Source: Lactococcus allomyrinae (lineage in GTDB: Bacteria; Bacillota; Bacilli; Lactobacillales; Streptococcaceae). From it: DNA of 64,000 bases. The notes beneath the pieces were generated by a model. The model had not been told where the DNA came from, searched no databases, and saw only the letters and a program-made list of their open reading frames with translations. The translations under genes were made by a program, and so were the position numbers. How positions within the stretch are numbered: position 1 is the stretch's first letter; each line of letters starts with the position of its first letter. The stretch is taken from NCBI RefSeq assembly GCF_003627095.1, contig NZ_CP032627.1, forward strand, positions 248,001 to 312,000, given 5' to 3'. Shown piece by piece: positions 33,171-41,674 of the stretch.

Positions 33171-34400
33171 TTAGATTACTTTAAAGCCGTGACTCTGAGC
33201 ATATCTAGCAGCTTCTTGAAGTGTAATCGTCTTATCTGGAGTAACGTACTCTATTCGTTGATAAAGCTCAGGATTATAGACCTCATTCTTCTTGAGGACG
33301 TGATAAACCGCAACAAGTAATCGATGACAAATCGCCATAATCGCCTTCTTGTGACCTCTACGTTTCTTGAGTTGGAGATATTTATTTCTGAGTTCAGGAT
33401 TCTTTTCGGAACGAACGACTGCATTAGCAACTTCGACCAGCAAAGGCTTGAGGTAATGTCCCCCTTTAGAAATGCGTGTAGAGAACTTCTTACCCGCACT
33501 CTCGTTGTTGGCAGGGACGACACCAGCCCACGAACAAAGTTTTCCAGCGGTTGGAAATTGTGACATATCCACTCCAATTTCAGACAAGATTCTAAGTGCA
33601 GTCAAAGGTTTCTGAAAACCAGGTACGGTTTGAATCAACTTCTGTTGTTCCTCATATTCTTGTCCCAATTCCGTGATGAGCTGCTCAAGATTGTTCTTAC
33701 AAAAGGTAATGGCATCAAAGTGCGCTTTAATCACTCTGAGTTTATTGGCTTGTTCAGGTGTAATATCACAGTCAGTTGCTAGGGTTAATTCTTCAACAGT
33801 TGCTTTCATTCTTCTATCCATGAGTGCTTCAAGTTCAAGTGATTCAGGATTGTCAAGGATGCTCGTGATAATATTCTGAGCACTTTTTCCGAAAACATCA
33901 GAAACGACACTTGCAATCTGAATGTTTGACCAAGTCAGACAGTTCTGATAGCGATTTTTCTCAGAAGTCTGAAGCTGAGTAAGTTTCATGCGATAGCGAA
34001 ACAAATCACGAAGTTGTCTAATTTTAAGAGGTGGAATAAAACTTCCAGAGACGAGGTCATGTTTGTATAAGTCCGCAATCCATTGAGCATCTTTCTTATC
34101 TGTTTTCTTTCCTCGTATGGCTTTGACATACTTGGGATGAGCGAGACAGATATTACAAGAATCTTCAAGGACATTGTAAATTGGAATCCAGTATTTGCCT
34201 GTAGATTCCATACAAACATCAAAGCAAGAATAGTATTCAAGCCACTGTTTAAGTTCTTTAAGATTGTTGGTAAAGGTTGAAAATCGGCGACGGATATACT
34301 CAGTAATTCCTTCGTCATTAGTGTGAGCAATCACAGCCACAACGAAGGTTTTATGAACGTCAATCCCACAACAAATGGGATACACAATTTTTAACGCCAT
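33171..34400 (-). CDS. IS110-family transposase
   Basis: The start is chosen at ATG 34400, six bases after AGGAGG; the longer ORF start at 34415 overlaps this RBS. The 409-aa product begins with the RuvC-like DEDD domain (CCGIDVHKTFVVAVIA) and ends in the Transposase_20 region (TVPGFQKPLTALRILSEIGV; NNESAGKKFSTRISKGGHYL with the conserved Ser). It is intact. IS110 elements use a bridge RNA and a RuvC/Ser enzyme and leave no typical target duplications. Confidence 0.9.
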   Translation of the reverse strand: MALKIVYPICCGIDVHKTFVVAVIAHTNDEGITEYIRRRFSTFTNNLKELKQWLEYYSCFDVCMESTGKYWIPIYNVLEDSCNICLAHPKYVKAIRGKKTDKKDAQWIADLYKHDLVSGSFIPPLKIRQLRDLFRYRMKLTQLQTSEKNRYQNCLTWSNIQIASVVSDVFGKSAQNIITSILDNPESLELEALMDRRMKATVEELTLATDCDITPEQANKLRVIKAHFDAITFCKNNLEQLITELGQEYEEQQKLIQTVPGFQKPLTALRILSEIGVDMSQFPTAGKLCSWAGVVPANNESAGKKFSTRISKGGHYLKPLLVEVANAVVRSEKNPELRNKYLQLKKRRGHKKAIMAICHRLLVAVYHVLKKNEVYNPELYQRIEYVTPDKTITLQEAARYAQSHGFKVI

Positions 34401-34640
34401 GAGAAACCTCCTCATAAAAATTAGAGAATGTCTGCTCAGGGACTGCGAAGCTTTCTACAAACGAGTCGTTTATTCAAACATAAGTTTACGTGCTCTCAGT
34501 CACATTTAGTTGTTCTTGTAAAGCTAAGCTACACCTATAAGAATGCAGGGTTGAAAAGTGAAACTTCACACCTAATCACCTCCCCGTGATTTGTAGTGTA
34601 AGCAGAGTTCTCCAAGAACAGGATAACAAAAAATAGAATA
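34401..34640 (-). ncRNA. Candidate IS110 bridge-RNA region
   Basis: The ~240 non-coding bases upstream of the transposase gene are where the bridge RNA is encoded in the IS110 subgroup. Short complementary stretches are present but I cannot define the loops by eye. In the IS1111 subgroup the RNA would lie on the other side instead. Confidence 0.35.
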
Positions 34641-34705
34641 AAAAACTTCGCATAAAAACAGCACGTTTTCATCTCGTGTTGTGCCTTGGAGCGAAGCGGA
34701 AAGGA

Positions 34706-35104
34706 ATGATTATAAGTATGAAAAGAAGAAAACTTACGAAAGCCAACGGCATCATAGGTATAGTTGGGGGAGCTTTTCTATTTTTAGCCTCCATTATTTT
34801 TAAAGTTCTTCTTTATAGAAAAACAAACAATTATTCAATGCCAAGCGATGATGTGCTTTCAGTAGTGGTTATTGGGGGAGCTGTCATTGTTACTGTAATA
34901 AAAATATCTTTGATTGTATTGGGAATTATATCCAGAAAATACCATAAAGGAATGCAAGCTTTTAATAATGCAAGCTATATTTTATTGATAATAGGAGGAG
35001 CTATTGGGCTTATAGGAAGGTTGGGCTGGTTAGGAGGAGTTTTTGCTATTATTGCTGGAATTTTTTACCTGCATAATCTAAAAAGGTCTGATAAACTGAT
35101 GTGA
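34706..35104 (+). CDS. Four-helix membrane protein of unknown function
   Basis: The 132-aa protein has a basic start (MIISMKRRKLTKANG) and about four membrane helices. Start choice between 34706 and 34718 is uncertain, as the RBS (AAAGGA) fits neither perfectly. It is the first gene after the IS and may belong to the type VII-like lipase cassette. Confidence 0.5.
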   Translation: MIISMKRRKLTKANGIIGIVGGAFLFLASIIFKVLLYRKTNNYSMPSDDVLSVVVIGGAVIVTVIKISLIVLGIISRKYHKGMQAFNNASYILLIIGGAIGLIGRLGWLGGVFAIIAGIFYLHNLKRSDKLM

Positions 35105-35142
35105 CAATGTCTGATAATGGTGTACAAGGAGAAAAATAGTTT

Positions 35143-35550
35143 ATGGAAATAACGAGAGAAGAGTACAAAAAAATTATTGAGGATATGCTTAAAAGTCTTC
35201 AAGCGAATAAAGTTGATGTCTGCCAAAAGAAAATAGGAATACAGAGTAAGATTGATGGTTTATTGTATCAACGTAATAGGTTTACCCAAAACGCGGAAAC
35301 CATAGATTTTTTAGATAAAAATATTTCTTTTATCAATTCTCTTGATTTATCAGAATTAGAGGATTGGCAAAAAGCAAGTTGGGATGAAAATATTCAACAA
35401 GTCCAAGCCATAAAACCAGAGCTTTTAGACGTCCGCAATGATATTGAGCAGAAATTAAAGCAACACTGGCAAGAGTTAAAAACGGCAGATGATATCCTTC
35501 AAAAATTAGATGCTGTAATTGATGAATATTTAGTTTTATTGCGAAAATGA
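35143..35550 (+). CDS. Helical protein, possible type VII partner
   Basis: RBS AAGGAGAAAA precedes ATG 35143. The 135-aa product is almost entirely alpha-helical (coiled-coil hairpin, ~5-70 and ~80-130). Its size and place upstream of the lipase fit a targeting partner of a type VII effector, but the family is not recognised. Confidence 0.5.
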   Translation: MEITREEYKKIIEDMLKSLQANKVDVCQKKIGIQSKIDGLLYQRNRFTQNAETIDFLDKNISFINSLDLSELEDWQKASWDENIQQVQAIKPELLDVRNDIEQKLKQHWQELKTADDILQKLDAVIDEYLVLLRK

Positions 35551-35562
35551 TTTTTAGTCTAT

Positions 35563-35572
35563 CACGCGCGTG
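35563..35572. other. Palindromic double Chi site
   Basis: CACGCGCGTG contains GCGCGTG, the known lactococcal Chi sequence, on both strands. Similar intergenic sites stand at 38321-38327, 39031-39042 (palindromic), 40408-40414 and 43044-43050, and genic ones at 1764, 3085, 8475, 9492 and 38838. Confidence 0.7.
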
Positions 35573-35619
35573 GGAAGCTGTAAAAGGTTTAATTTGGAAA
35601 ATAAAGATATGAGGTTATC

Positions 35620-36004
35620 ATGAAAAAAAAGATTGATTTTGGGGTTAATTATTATTGCATTGATAATTGGTATTGGAGGGAAAATATATATATGGATAAA
35701 GTACGTACAGATGAATCAAGAGCCTAATATTGAAATGCAGAAAAAAGGTGCTATTGAGGTAAAAAATAACTTTGAAAATATAAAGGAAATTAAGATAACG
35801 GATTTACATGAGGGAGCGCCTGGAGTAAAACAAATTGGTTTTGATGTGATTGAAAATAATGGGAAGATTATCAAAGGTAATTCATGGACGATTGGCGATT
35901 CGGGATATTATATTGAAAATGGTTTTAAATGCCTGTCTTTTGATGGGCGTTTTTTATCGCTAAAATCTGATTTTATTAATTACGACTTGAAAAATCAACG
36001 ATAA
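35620..36004 (+). pseudogene. Membrane-anchored small protein, frameshifted in an A8 run; immunity-like
   Basis: GAGGTTATC precedes ATG 35620, but the frame is wrong after an A8 tract. With one A fewer it reads MKKRLILGLIIIALIIGIGG and continues to 36004. The product is one N-terminal helix plus a ~95-aa extracytoplasmic domain and resembles the intact neighbour at 36079. Its 3' end is duplicated at 13909-14013. The A8 tract could allow slippage and phase-like expression, or be a sequence error. It may be an immunity protein for the lipase. Confidence 0.6.
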
Positions 36005-36078
36005 ATATGTAAAATAAATGTAATTATAAGAAAACGCATTGGTAAAATATGAGTAACCATAGAAAGCATGAGGTTTTC

Positions 36079-36471
36079 ATGAGAAAAAATAAAAGATGGG
36101 TTATTATTGGGTTAATTATTGTTGTGATGTTTGGAATAATTGGTGGTGTTGAGGGAAAAAAATATATGGATAATCAAAAGGAAGCTAAAGAAATGATGCA
36201 AGAAAAGAAAATTGCTTTGCAAGCTAAAAGTATGTTTAAGAATATAAAAGATTTAAAAATTGAACAAATAGGGGAAGCAAGTCCTGGAAGTATATTTTTT
36301 ATCGTTGAAATAACAAATACTGATGATAAAAAGTATAAAGCTGATTTAGATTTGGGAGATGTATCATCTTATAGCACGGTTGATGGAGATAATTTTTTAG
36401 AAACTCAATTGGGTTCAACAACTAGTAAAATAAATGTATATTATTTATCTGGAGAAAGTGGGAAATTATAA
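36079..36471 (+). CDS. Membrane-anchored small protein, probable lipase immunity factor
   Basis: The start chosen is ATG 36079 with TGAGGTTTTC upstream. One N-terminal helix (WVIIGLIIVVMFGIIGG) is followed by a ~95-residue extracytoplasmic domain. It is a paralogue of the broken 35620 gene. Its stop overlaps the lipase start (TAATG). Extracytoplasmic anchored proteins next to type VII lipases can act as immunity factors; the role here is inferred. Confidence 0.6.
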   Translation: MRKNKRWVIIGLIIVVMFGIIGGVEGKKYMDNQKEAKEMMQEKKIALQAKSMFKNIKDLKIEQIGEASPGSIFFIVEITNTDDKKYKADLDLGDVSSYSTVDGDNFLETQLGSTTSKINVYYLSGESGKL

Positions 36472-37712
36472 TGACTACACCGAAACAATATTCACAATTA
36501 GATAATTTAGTCTATAAAGTTGATGTCAGTAAAGAAAATCCTCCAAAAAGAAAAGGAGATTCTATTACCGTAAGTGGTCAGAAATATTTGGTCCTCAAAA
36601 CAGTAGATAGTAATGACCCTAAAAATAGCGAAGGTTATGATAAAAATGGCTTTCAAGGTATGGCAGTTGCCCCAATCACAAAAACAATTGATGGGGTAAA
36701 AGTAGATTTTTCTCATACGATTATTGCCTATGCTGGAACGAATAATAAAGATGCAAAAGATATAAATACTGATGCTAATAATGTCTTTTTTGGTTCAAAA
36801 GAATTTGGAGTACGGACAGGATTAAATTCAAGTGTTCATGGAGATTCACAGTTTTCTAGTGCACAGAAATTTTATCAAGAAGTATCAAAAATGCCAGATG
36901 TCAAAGTTGTCAGTACGACAGGACATTCTTTAGGTGGGGCTTTAGCCCAAAAAGTGGCAGCAGCTTATCATCTCTCGTCAGTTACTTTTTCAACGGCTGG
37001 AGTCAGTTCACAATTAACAGCAGAAGAAAAACTTTGGGCAAGTGGTGCTGGTAAGGATTTATTATTAAATTTTGTACATTCAGATGATTTAGTGCCCATG
37101 CTGTCTAATGCTAAAGCTTATGGAACATGGTTGGCTGCAGGAGTGTTTGGGGATAATAGTATTTTGGGACGTCATAATTTAGATTCTTATCGTTTTGATA
37201 GTGATGGGAATGTAAAAGACCAAAGCGGAGCGCCTATTTTTAGTCCAAAAATGCTAAAAGCAATAAAATCAAGTTATAAAAAAGTGGTTGCACCAAAAAT
37301 TAAAGAATTGAAAACAGTTCTTGCTAGTGGCGGGGTGTCAGGTTCCGCAAAGATTGCTTTAGAAACGGAATTAGTGGCTTATACTGCGAAAGCACTACGA
37401 GCAAAGGCGCTAAATTGGTATGAGAATAGTATTCAAGATTTAGAAAAAATTCAAAAAAACTATCAGACGAAAGAACAAGAAATGATTCAATCTTGTAAAA
37501 ATGCTGGTGGTCCTTTGATGTCTCATGCAGAGGCAAAAAGTATTTATCACAGTATTGCAGGTTATCGTGCTTATGAAGCATCAGAATTTAAAGATGTTCA
37601 GGCTCAACTGAAACGAGCTTATAAAAGACAATTGAAAGTAGCGGAAAATATGGAAAGTCTAGTGTCTAAAACATTAGAAAATGACCAAAGTTTGTCGCAG
37701 TATTTTAGATAA
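36471..37712 (+). CDS. Lipase-type effector with C-terminal LXG-like helical region
   Basis: The 413-aa protein has an alpha/beta-hydrolase lipase core (~residues 30-250) with the nucleophile motif GHSLGGALAQ and a later FVHSDDLVPM (likely Asp). The C-terminal ~170 residues are long helices (APKIKELKTVLASGG... KRQLKVAENMESLVSKTLEN) resembling an LXG-like domain. This reversed order, enzyme first and export-like domain last, is the layout of the TslA lipase of S. aureus, which is secreted by type VII with small partners. There is no Sec signal. The neighbours (small helical protein at 37724, anchored proteins upstream) fit such a cassette. Confidence 0.75.
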   Translation: MTTPKQYSQLDNLVYKVDVSKENPPKRKGDSITVSGQKYLVLKTVDSNDPKNSEGYDKNGFQGMAVAPITKTIDGVKVDFSHTIIAYAGTNNKDAKDINTDANNVFFGSKEFGVRTGLNSSVHGDSQFSSAQKFYQEVSKMPDVKVVSTTGHSLGGALAQKVAAAYHLSSVTFSTAGVSSQLTAEEKLWASGAGKDLLLNFVHSDDLVPMLSNAKAYGTWLAAGVFGDNSILGRHNLDSYRFDSDGNVKDQSGAPIFSPKMLKAIKSSYKKVVAPKIKELKTVLASGGVSGSAKIALETELVAYTAKALRAKALNWYENSIQDLEKIQKNYQTKEQEMIQSCKNAGGPLMSHAEAKSIYHSIAGYRAYEASEFKDVQAQLKRAYKRQLKVAENMESLVSKTLENDQSLSQYFR

Positions 37713-37723
37713 AAGAGGGAATA

Positions 37724-38008
37724 ATGTTTGATAATTTAGGTGGGAATACAGATTTATTGCAGTATGAACATGGGAAAGAGAATATAAAAAAATTACTCCC
37801 TCCCAAAATAGCACACGAATACTCGCAAAAAGAAAATCAATTTTACCAATTTTTAGAGCAGGCTCATTTAAATTTGAGTTCAGAGATTAAAGTAATTCAT
37901 AGTGATTTTTCATCAGGAGCTTCGGGAAAATCTGCAGATAAAATCAAAGAAATGTTAGAAGAAGTAGGTGATACAAGTTTTTATAGTTCAACTAGTTTCG
38001 GTTTCTAA
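37724..38008 (+). CDS. Small helical partner of the lipase, type VII-like
   Basis: RBS AGAGGG precedes ATG 37724, 11 bases after the lipase stop. The 94-aa helical protein ends SSTSFGF. Size, helix content and position fit the small targeting proteins that bind LXG-like domains. Relics with the same SFGF end occur at 23747-23890. Confidence 0.6.
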   Translation: MFDNLGGNTDLLQYEHGKENIKKLLPPKIAHEYSQKENQFYQFLEQAHLNLSSEIKVIHSDFSSGASGKSADKIKEMLEEVGDTSFYSSTSFGF

Positions 38009-38040
38009 AAAGGTGATTGGGTGCAAAAAAAAGAGGCTCT

Positions 38041-38066
38041 AAACCGCACTTTTGTGCGGTTTCTTC
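38041..38066 (+). terminator. Terminator of the lipase cassette
   Basis: AAACCGCAC-TTTT-GTGCGGTTT hairpin followed by a pyrimidine-rich tail. Confidence 0.75.
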
Positions 38067-38093
38067 TTATCTTGATTTGAAGTGAGCGGATAA

Positions 38094-38255
38094 CTGATAG
38101 TAAACGGCTACTCAGCATCCAAGGATAGCTTAGAAAAAATTGGAATACTTGGATGTAAGATAAAGTTATCTCAGCAAGATATTGATAAGTACACAGAAAT
38201 AATTTTAAAAGAGGTAGAACAGGCACAATTTCCTACTAAATTTGAAATGTACTAA
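38094..38255 (+). pseudogene. C-terminal fragment, probably of an immunity-like gene
   Basis: The open frame reads VNGYSASKDSLEKIGILG... and ends KFEMY without a start codon or RBS. It looks like the true end of a soluble protein that lost its 5' half. Confidence 0.4.
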
Positions 38256-38477
38256 AGGGAAGCAATAATAAAGTAGCTTCAAAATATAAGAGTGTTTTTT
38301 GAAATCAAAAGGTCGTCGAGGCGCGTGCACAGTCTCGGCTTTTTGCTATAAAATTTTGTTTCATACAACCAATTTTTTTGAAGTCACGCGTGAAATCTGG
38401 AATCAAAGTAGAAATAAAGAGAGTTTCCCAGTCTATTTAATCTTATGAGATAATTGTTTCATAGAGAGGCAATAATA
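38256..38477 (+). promoter_or_regulatory. Intergenic region with Chi sites and TGAGATAAT promoter
   Basis: Holds GCGCGTG (38321-38327) and CACGCGTG near 38384. TGAGATAAT at 38446-38454 is the extended -10 of the following gene. No ORF supported. Confidence 0.5.
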
Positions 38478-38963
38478 ATGACAGATAAACGAGAAATCAA
38501 ACATCAAGGGGTAAAATTTTATGAACGTGGAACATATGAAGCGAAAGAGAGTAAGCATGCAAATAAGCTCACGAAAAGTGAAAAATCAGAAATCGTATCT
38601 GTTTTGGTGGAAGAATGGGAACGATTAAAAAGGACTGATTCTAAGCAATTCTATGACGAGATGAATGAGTATTCTGGATTTAATGAAGGTTTTACATTAT
38701 CTGAACACAGACCAAATGATGATAATTTTCGTGTTGTGCGAAATAAACTGAGTTTTGAATTTGTTATGGCTTACTATGATAGTCTTGTGAATTTCTTCAT
38801 GGTAGGTTATTTGAGTAATGGCAAAGCGCAATATGAAGCGCGTGTTAGTACGGATACCGGTCGAGAAGTTTTGTCTAGCAAAGCTATTAAAACAGAAAAA
38901 GATATTATTGATTTTGTTGATGCAAGCACTGAATATGCAGGGGCTATGAAATTAAAGGGTTGA
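38478..38963 (+). CDS. Unknown 161-aa protein
   Basis: The start is ATG 38478 (AGAGAGGCAAT upstream); the in-frame ATG-like start at 38454 lies inside the promoter. Charged N-terminus (KHANKLTKSEKSEIVSVLVE) and mixed fold. No recognised domain. First gene of the phage-like region. Confidence 0.55.
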   Translation: MTDKREIKHQGVKFYERGTYEAKESKHANKLTKSEKSEIVSVLVEEWERLKRTDSKQFYDEMNEYSGFNEGFTLSEHRPNDDNFRVVRNKLSFEFVMAYYDSLVNFFMVGYLSNGKAQYEARVSTDTGREVLSSKAIKTEKDIIDFVDASTEYAGAMKLKG

Positions 38964-39070
38964 GGTAACATTAATGCTAGAAAAAGAAATTCCAAGCGAA
39001 GCGCGTTGCTAAAAGTTTAGAGAGTAGTATCACGCGCGCGTGATGGAATAAACATTAGAGGAGGTTTTTC

Positions 39071-39283
39071 CTGACGTTTGAAGAAGTAGTTACTACTTGC
39101 CTTAGTAACGATGAATTAGTGCAAGAGTATAATAGATTGACACATTCTGAACTCAAGATAAGACAGTCTCCAATTATTTCGATGATTGATGAGGCTACTG
39201 GAAAAAGAGAAGCAGAATTAAAAGGATTTATCAGATTTGTAGATGAGCATATATGGATGCCATTACTAGAAAAAAGGAGTTAG
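39071..39283 (+). CDS. Small phage-type protein with non-standard CTG start
   Basis: A perfect RBS (GAGGAGG) stands six bases before CTG 39071. The frame then encodes a natural-looking 70-aa protein (TFEEVVTTCLSNDELVQEYN... IWMPLLEKRS). No ATG, GTG or TTG fits. Either CTG is used or a former ATG/TTG has mutated. Its stop is four bases before the next start. Confidence 0.45.
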   Translation: MTFEEVVTTCLSNDELVQEYNRLTHSELKIRQSPIISMIDEATGKREAELKGFIRFVDEHIWMPLLEKRS

Positions 39284-39287
39284 GGCT

Positions 39288-39464
39288 ATGAATGACAATA
39301 AAGATAAAATTGAAGTATCTAAAAAATGGCTAAAAAAAGAAATGCTCTGGTTTTTAGGTGAAGCATATGCTTGTGGGAGAGAAGATGCTGACGAGGGTTT
39401 TGAAAAACTATGCCAGAAATTGGACGAAGTGCTTGAAACTAACAAAAATGATTATTGGTATTGA
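39288..39464 (+). CDS. Small helical unknown protein
   Basis: 58 aa from ATG 39288 with GGAGTTAGGG upstream, directly behind the CTG-start gene. Acidic and helical; no domain recognised. Confidence 0.5.
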   Translation: MNDNKDKIEVSKKWLKKEMLWFLGEAYACGREDADEGFEKLCQKLDEVLETNKNDYWY

Positions 39465-39613
39465 AGTACGAATTTCAGTTAATGTTAATATTGCTACAGA
39501 CGGTAATTCTTTCAATAATATGTTTACACGAAGAAATTCATTTAATGGTATCATATAATCATAGTAAAACAGAATGTAAAATTAGAGACTACAAAAGAAA
39601 GTAGAAAAACGAA

Positions 39614-39955
39614 ATGAAAGTTCACATCACTCATACAAAGCAAGGCTTACCGGGTCAAACTAATGTACTAATTGATGAAGACAATGCTATCCTCGATAAT
39701 CTGTTATTTTCACTAGGTGTTGATTATGAAAAATCTGAGAAAGCAAGCATTACTTTTTGGGATGATGCAGAATACCATGATATGTTTGATGATACAACTG
39801 AGATTGTTCATTCAGCAAATTTTAAGGAAGTTAGATATTTTGATGTTTTTGGAAATGAACTTGAAATTGATGAAGAAGAATATAAAGCACTGAGAGAAAA
39901 AGATATTGAAAGTTGCTATACAGTTGATAGAAGCTTTTCTAAGGAGTTTAAATGA
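39614..39955 (+). CDS. Unknown acidic protein
   Basis: 113 aa, strongly acidic (pI clearly low from many Asp/Glu), with a beta-rich start. The RBS is weak (AAAGAAAGTAG). It overlaps the following GNAT-like gene by 4 bases (ATGA), so they form a pair. Confidence 0.55.
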   Translation: MKVHITHTKQGLPGQTNVLIDEDNAILDNLLFSLGVDYEKSEKASITFWDDAEYHDMFDDTTEIVHSANFKEVRYFDVFGNELEIDEEEYKALREKDIESCYTVDRSFSKEFK

Positions 39956-40266
39956 TTAAATTAACTTACAAAAATATAGTGGATATTGGATATACTAAAA
40001 ATAAAGATGGTTCAATTACTCTTGATTATATTCATTCAAAAAAACAAAATTTAGGTTATGGCGGTGAAGCGCTAGATTGGTTTTTAGATAAATTCTCAAA
40101 TTATGATATTTATTTATGGATTGAACCAAATTTTGAAGAAACTTTGAGTGAAAATCAACTGATAGCTTTTTATAAGAAACATGGATTTAATCATATAAAC
40201 GATAAGTATATCTATAAAAATAACATAAAGGTAGATTATGTTAAGTTGAAAGAAAACAAATTTTAA
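39952..40266 (+). CDS. GNAT-like acetyltransferase domain protein
   Basis: RBS AAGGAG lies upstream of ATG 39952. The 104-aa protein shows the GNAT pattern GYGGEALDWFLDKF (acetyl-CoA pyrophosphate loop region) and AFYKKHGF near the end. It is shorter than the usual ~150 aa and lacks the N-terminal strands, so substrate and even activity are uncertain. Confidence 0.55.
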   Translation: MIKLTYKNIVDIGYTKNKDGSITLDYIHSKKQNLGYGGEALDWFLDKFSNYDIYLWIEPNFEETLSENQLIAFYKKHGFNHINDKYIYKNNIKVDYVKLKENKF

Positions 40267-40525
40267 ATTTAACACATTTTCACGAGATAGAGTTTTACCC
40301 GAAAAGTACTTCTTGGTCTCAATTAATAGAAAGTGAAACTGTATTCTTTATTCCCATAGGACAAGCCCTACTAGAGAATAATTTAAATATTTATATTTTT
40401 GATAAAGGCGCGTGAAAACGTGCTTTTTCAATATTACAAAATATGATGGGTTTATTATTGATTTTTTCAATAAATGATAATATAATATTGATATATTAAA
40501 TAATGAATGATGTGAGGTGTATATT

Positions 40526-41296
40526 ATGGAAATAGGAACAAAACTTAGGCGACTCAGGGAGAGTAGTTATTTAACGCAGGCAGAAGTAGCAGGAAAGCTC
40601 GGTATATCTCAGGGAACATACGCTCTTTGGGAGAAAAAAGATACAAACCCTACTCTTGAGTTGCTAGTAAAAATATCGGGACTTTATCATATTTCTTTAG
40701 ACACTCTACTTTTGAGCGTTAAAGCAACACCAGAAGTTATAGAGTTAGTCAATAATTTTATACTACTCAAAAAAGAACAAAAAGATGTTGTGACAGACTT
40801 TACGAGATATTTGGTAGTGGACAACAGGACAAAAGAAAAAAACTCTGCGCAAGTTCTTGAATTTAAAACCTATCGAAAATCAGACCTCTATGAAGTAGAA
40901 GTTTCTGATGAAGAGTTATCTGCTGGTTTTGGTAACGGTGTGTCTAATACACAAGAAACTTACAAAGTTTATACTGATACATACGTCGGGCGTCACGACG
41001 GTGCTGCCAGGATAAAGGGAGAATCTATGCAACCAGATATTTCTAATGGTTCGATTGTTACTTTTATAATGGGTGGTTTTTCTATCAATGGAGATATTTA
41101 TGTTATTTCAGAAGGCGGATATGGAGAAGAGACACTTTATTGTAAGCAGGTATTCAAAGATGATGAAGGTTTTCTTTGTCACTCCTTAAATCCTGACCCA
41201 CAATATAAAGATTTCTACCTAAGCGAAGAAGCACGGATATTAGGTCCAGTAGTCAATTGTTTTGAAGAAATTGACTCAGAATTGATAGAAGATTGA
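40526..41296 (+). CDS. CI/LexA-type repressor with S24 self-cleavage domain
   Basis: The start is ATG 40526 (GTGAGG upstream); the GTG at 40517 is inside the RBS. Residues ~3-62 form an HTH_3 domain (LRRLRESSYLTQAEVAGKLG). Around residue ~135 is an Ala-Gly cleavage site (ELSAGFGNG). The catalytic Ser is in ARIKGESMQPD and the Lys in TLYCKQVF. Such repressors are inactivated by RecA filaments during DNA damage. It probably keeps the element's lytic or transfer functions silent. Confidence 0.88.
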   Translation: MEIGTKLRRLRESSYLTQAEVAGKLGISQGTYALWEKKDTNPTLELLVKISGLYHISLDTLLLSVKATPEVIELVNNFILLKKEQKDVVTDFTRYLVVDNRTKEKNSAQVLEFKTYRKSDLYEVEVSDEELSAGFGNGVSNTQETYKVYTDTYVGRHDGAARIKGESMQPDISNGSIVTFIMGGFSINGDIYVISEGGYGEETLYCKQVFKDDEGFLCHSLNPDPQYKDFYLSEEARILGPVVNCFEEIDSELIED

Positions 41297-41308
41297 GGAA
41301 AATAAATG

Positions 41309-41638
41309 ATGGAAAATGAAAAAGAAAAAACAGAATTAAGACATATCAAAATAAGTGCGATTATAAATGCGAGCGATGAGCATGAACCAGATATCAAAAA
41401 TGAGCAAGTGGTAGGACTTGAACCTCTAAGAGGTCAAGAACTCGAAAATGGAGAATACTACTTTATAAAGTATCAAGGTAAAAAGATGATACGCAAGATT
41501 TATTTTGCTGAGAATGGTTTAATGCTTATTAGAGTAAATCCAAAATATCCTAGTGAATATTATGAATTTACTGAAGATAAAGGTAAACAATTAGTAGTTT
41601 TGGCAAAAATTAACATTCATTATAAATTCAATAAATAA
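41309..41638 (+). CDS. Small protein with possible S24-like beta fold
   Basis: Start ATG 41309 (an adjacent ATG at 41306 is possible) with TGAGGAAAA upstream, 12 bases after the repressor. GQELENGEYYFIKYQGKKMI and RKIYF resemble the C-terminal strands of S24 peptidases, including a Lys near the expected position, but there is no Ser motif or HTH. It could be a partner or decoy of the repressor; this is inference. Confidence 0.5.
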   Translation: MENEKEKTELRHIKISAIINASDEHEPDIKNEQVVGLEPLRGQELENGEYYFIKYQGKKMIRKIYFAENGLMLIRVNPKYPSEYYEFTEDKGKQLVVLAKINIHYKFNK

Positions 41639-41674
41639 AGTTATACAATTAAAAAAAGAAAAAGTAAAAATTAT

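Larger units (their letters stand above)
33171..34640 (-). mobile_element. IS110-family insertion sequence (ends approximate)
   Basis: Based on the transposase gene and its upstream non-coding region. Exact ends are not defined because IS110 elements lack reliable terminal inverted repeats. Confidence 0.65.
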
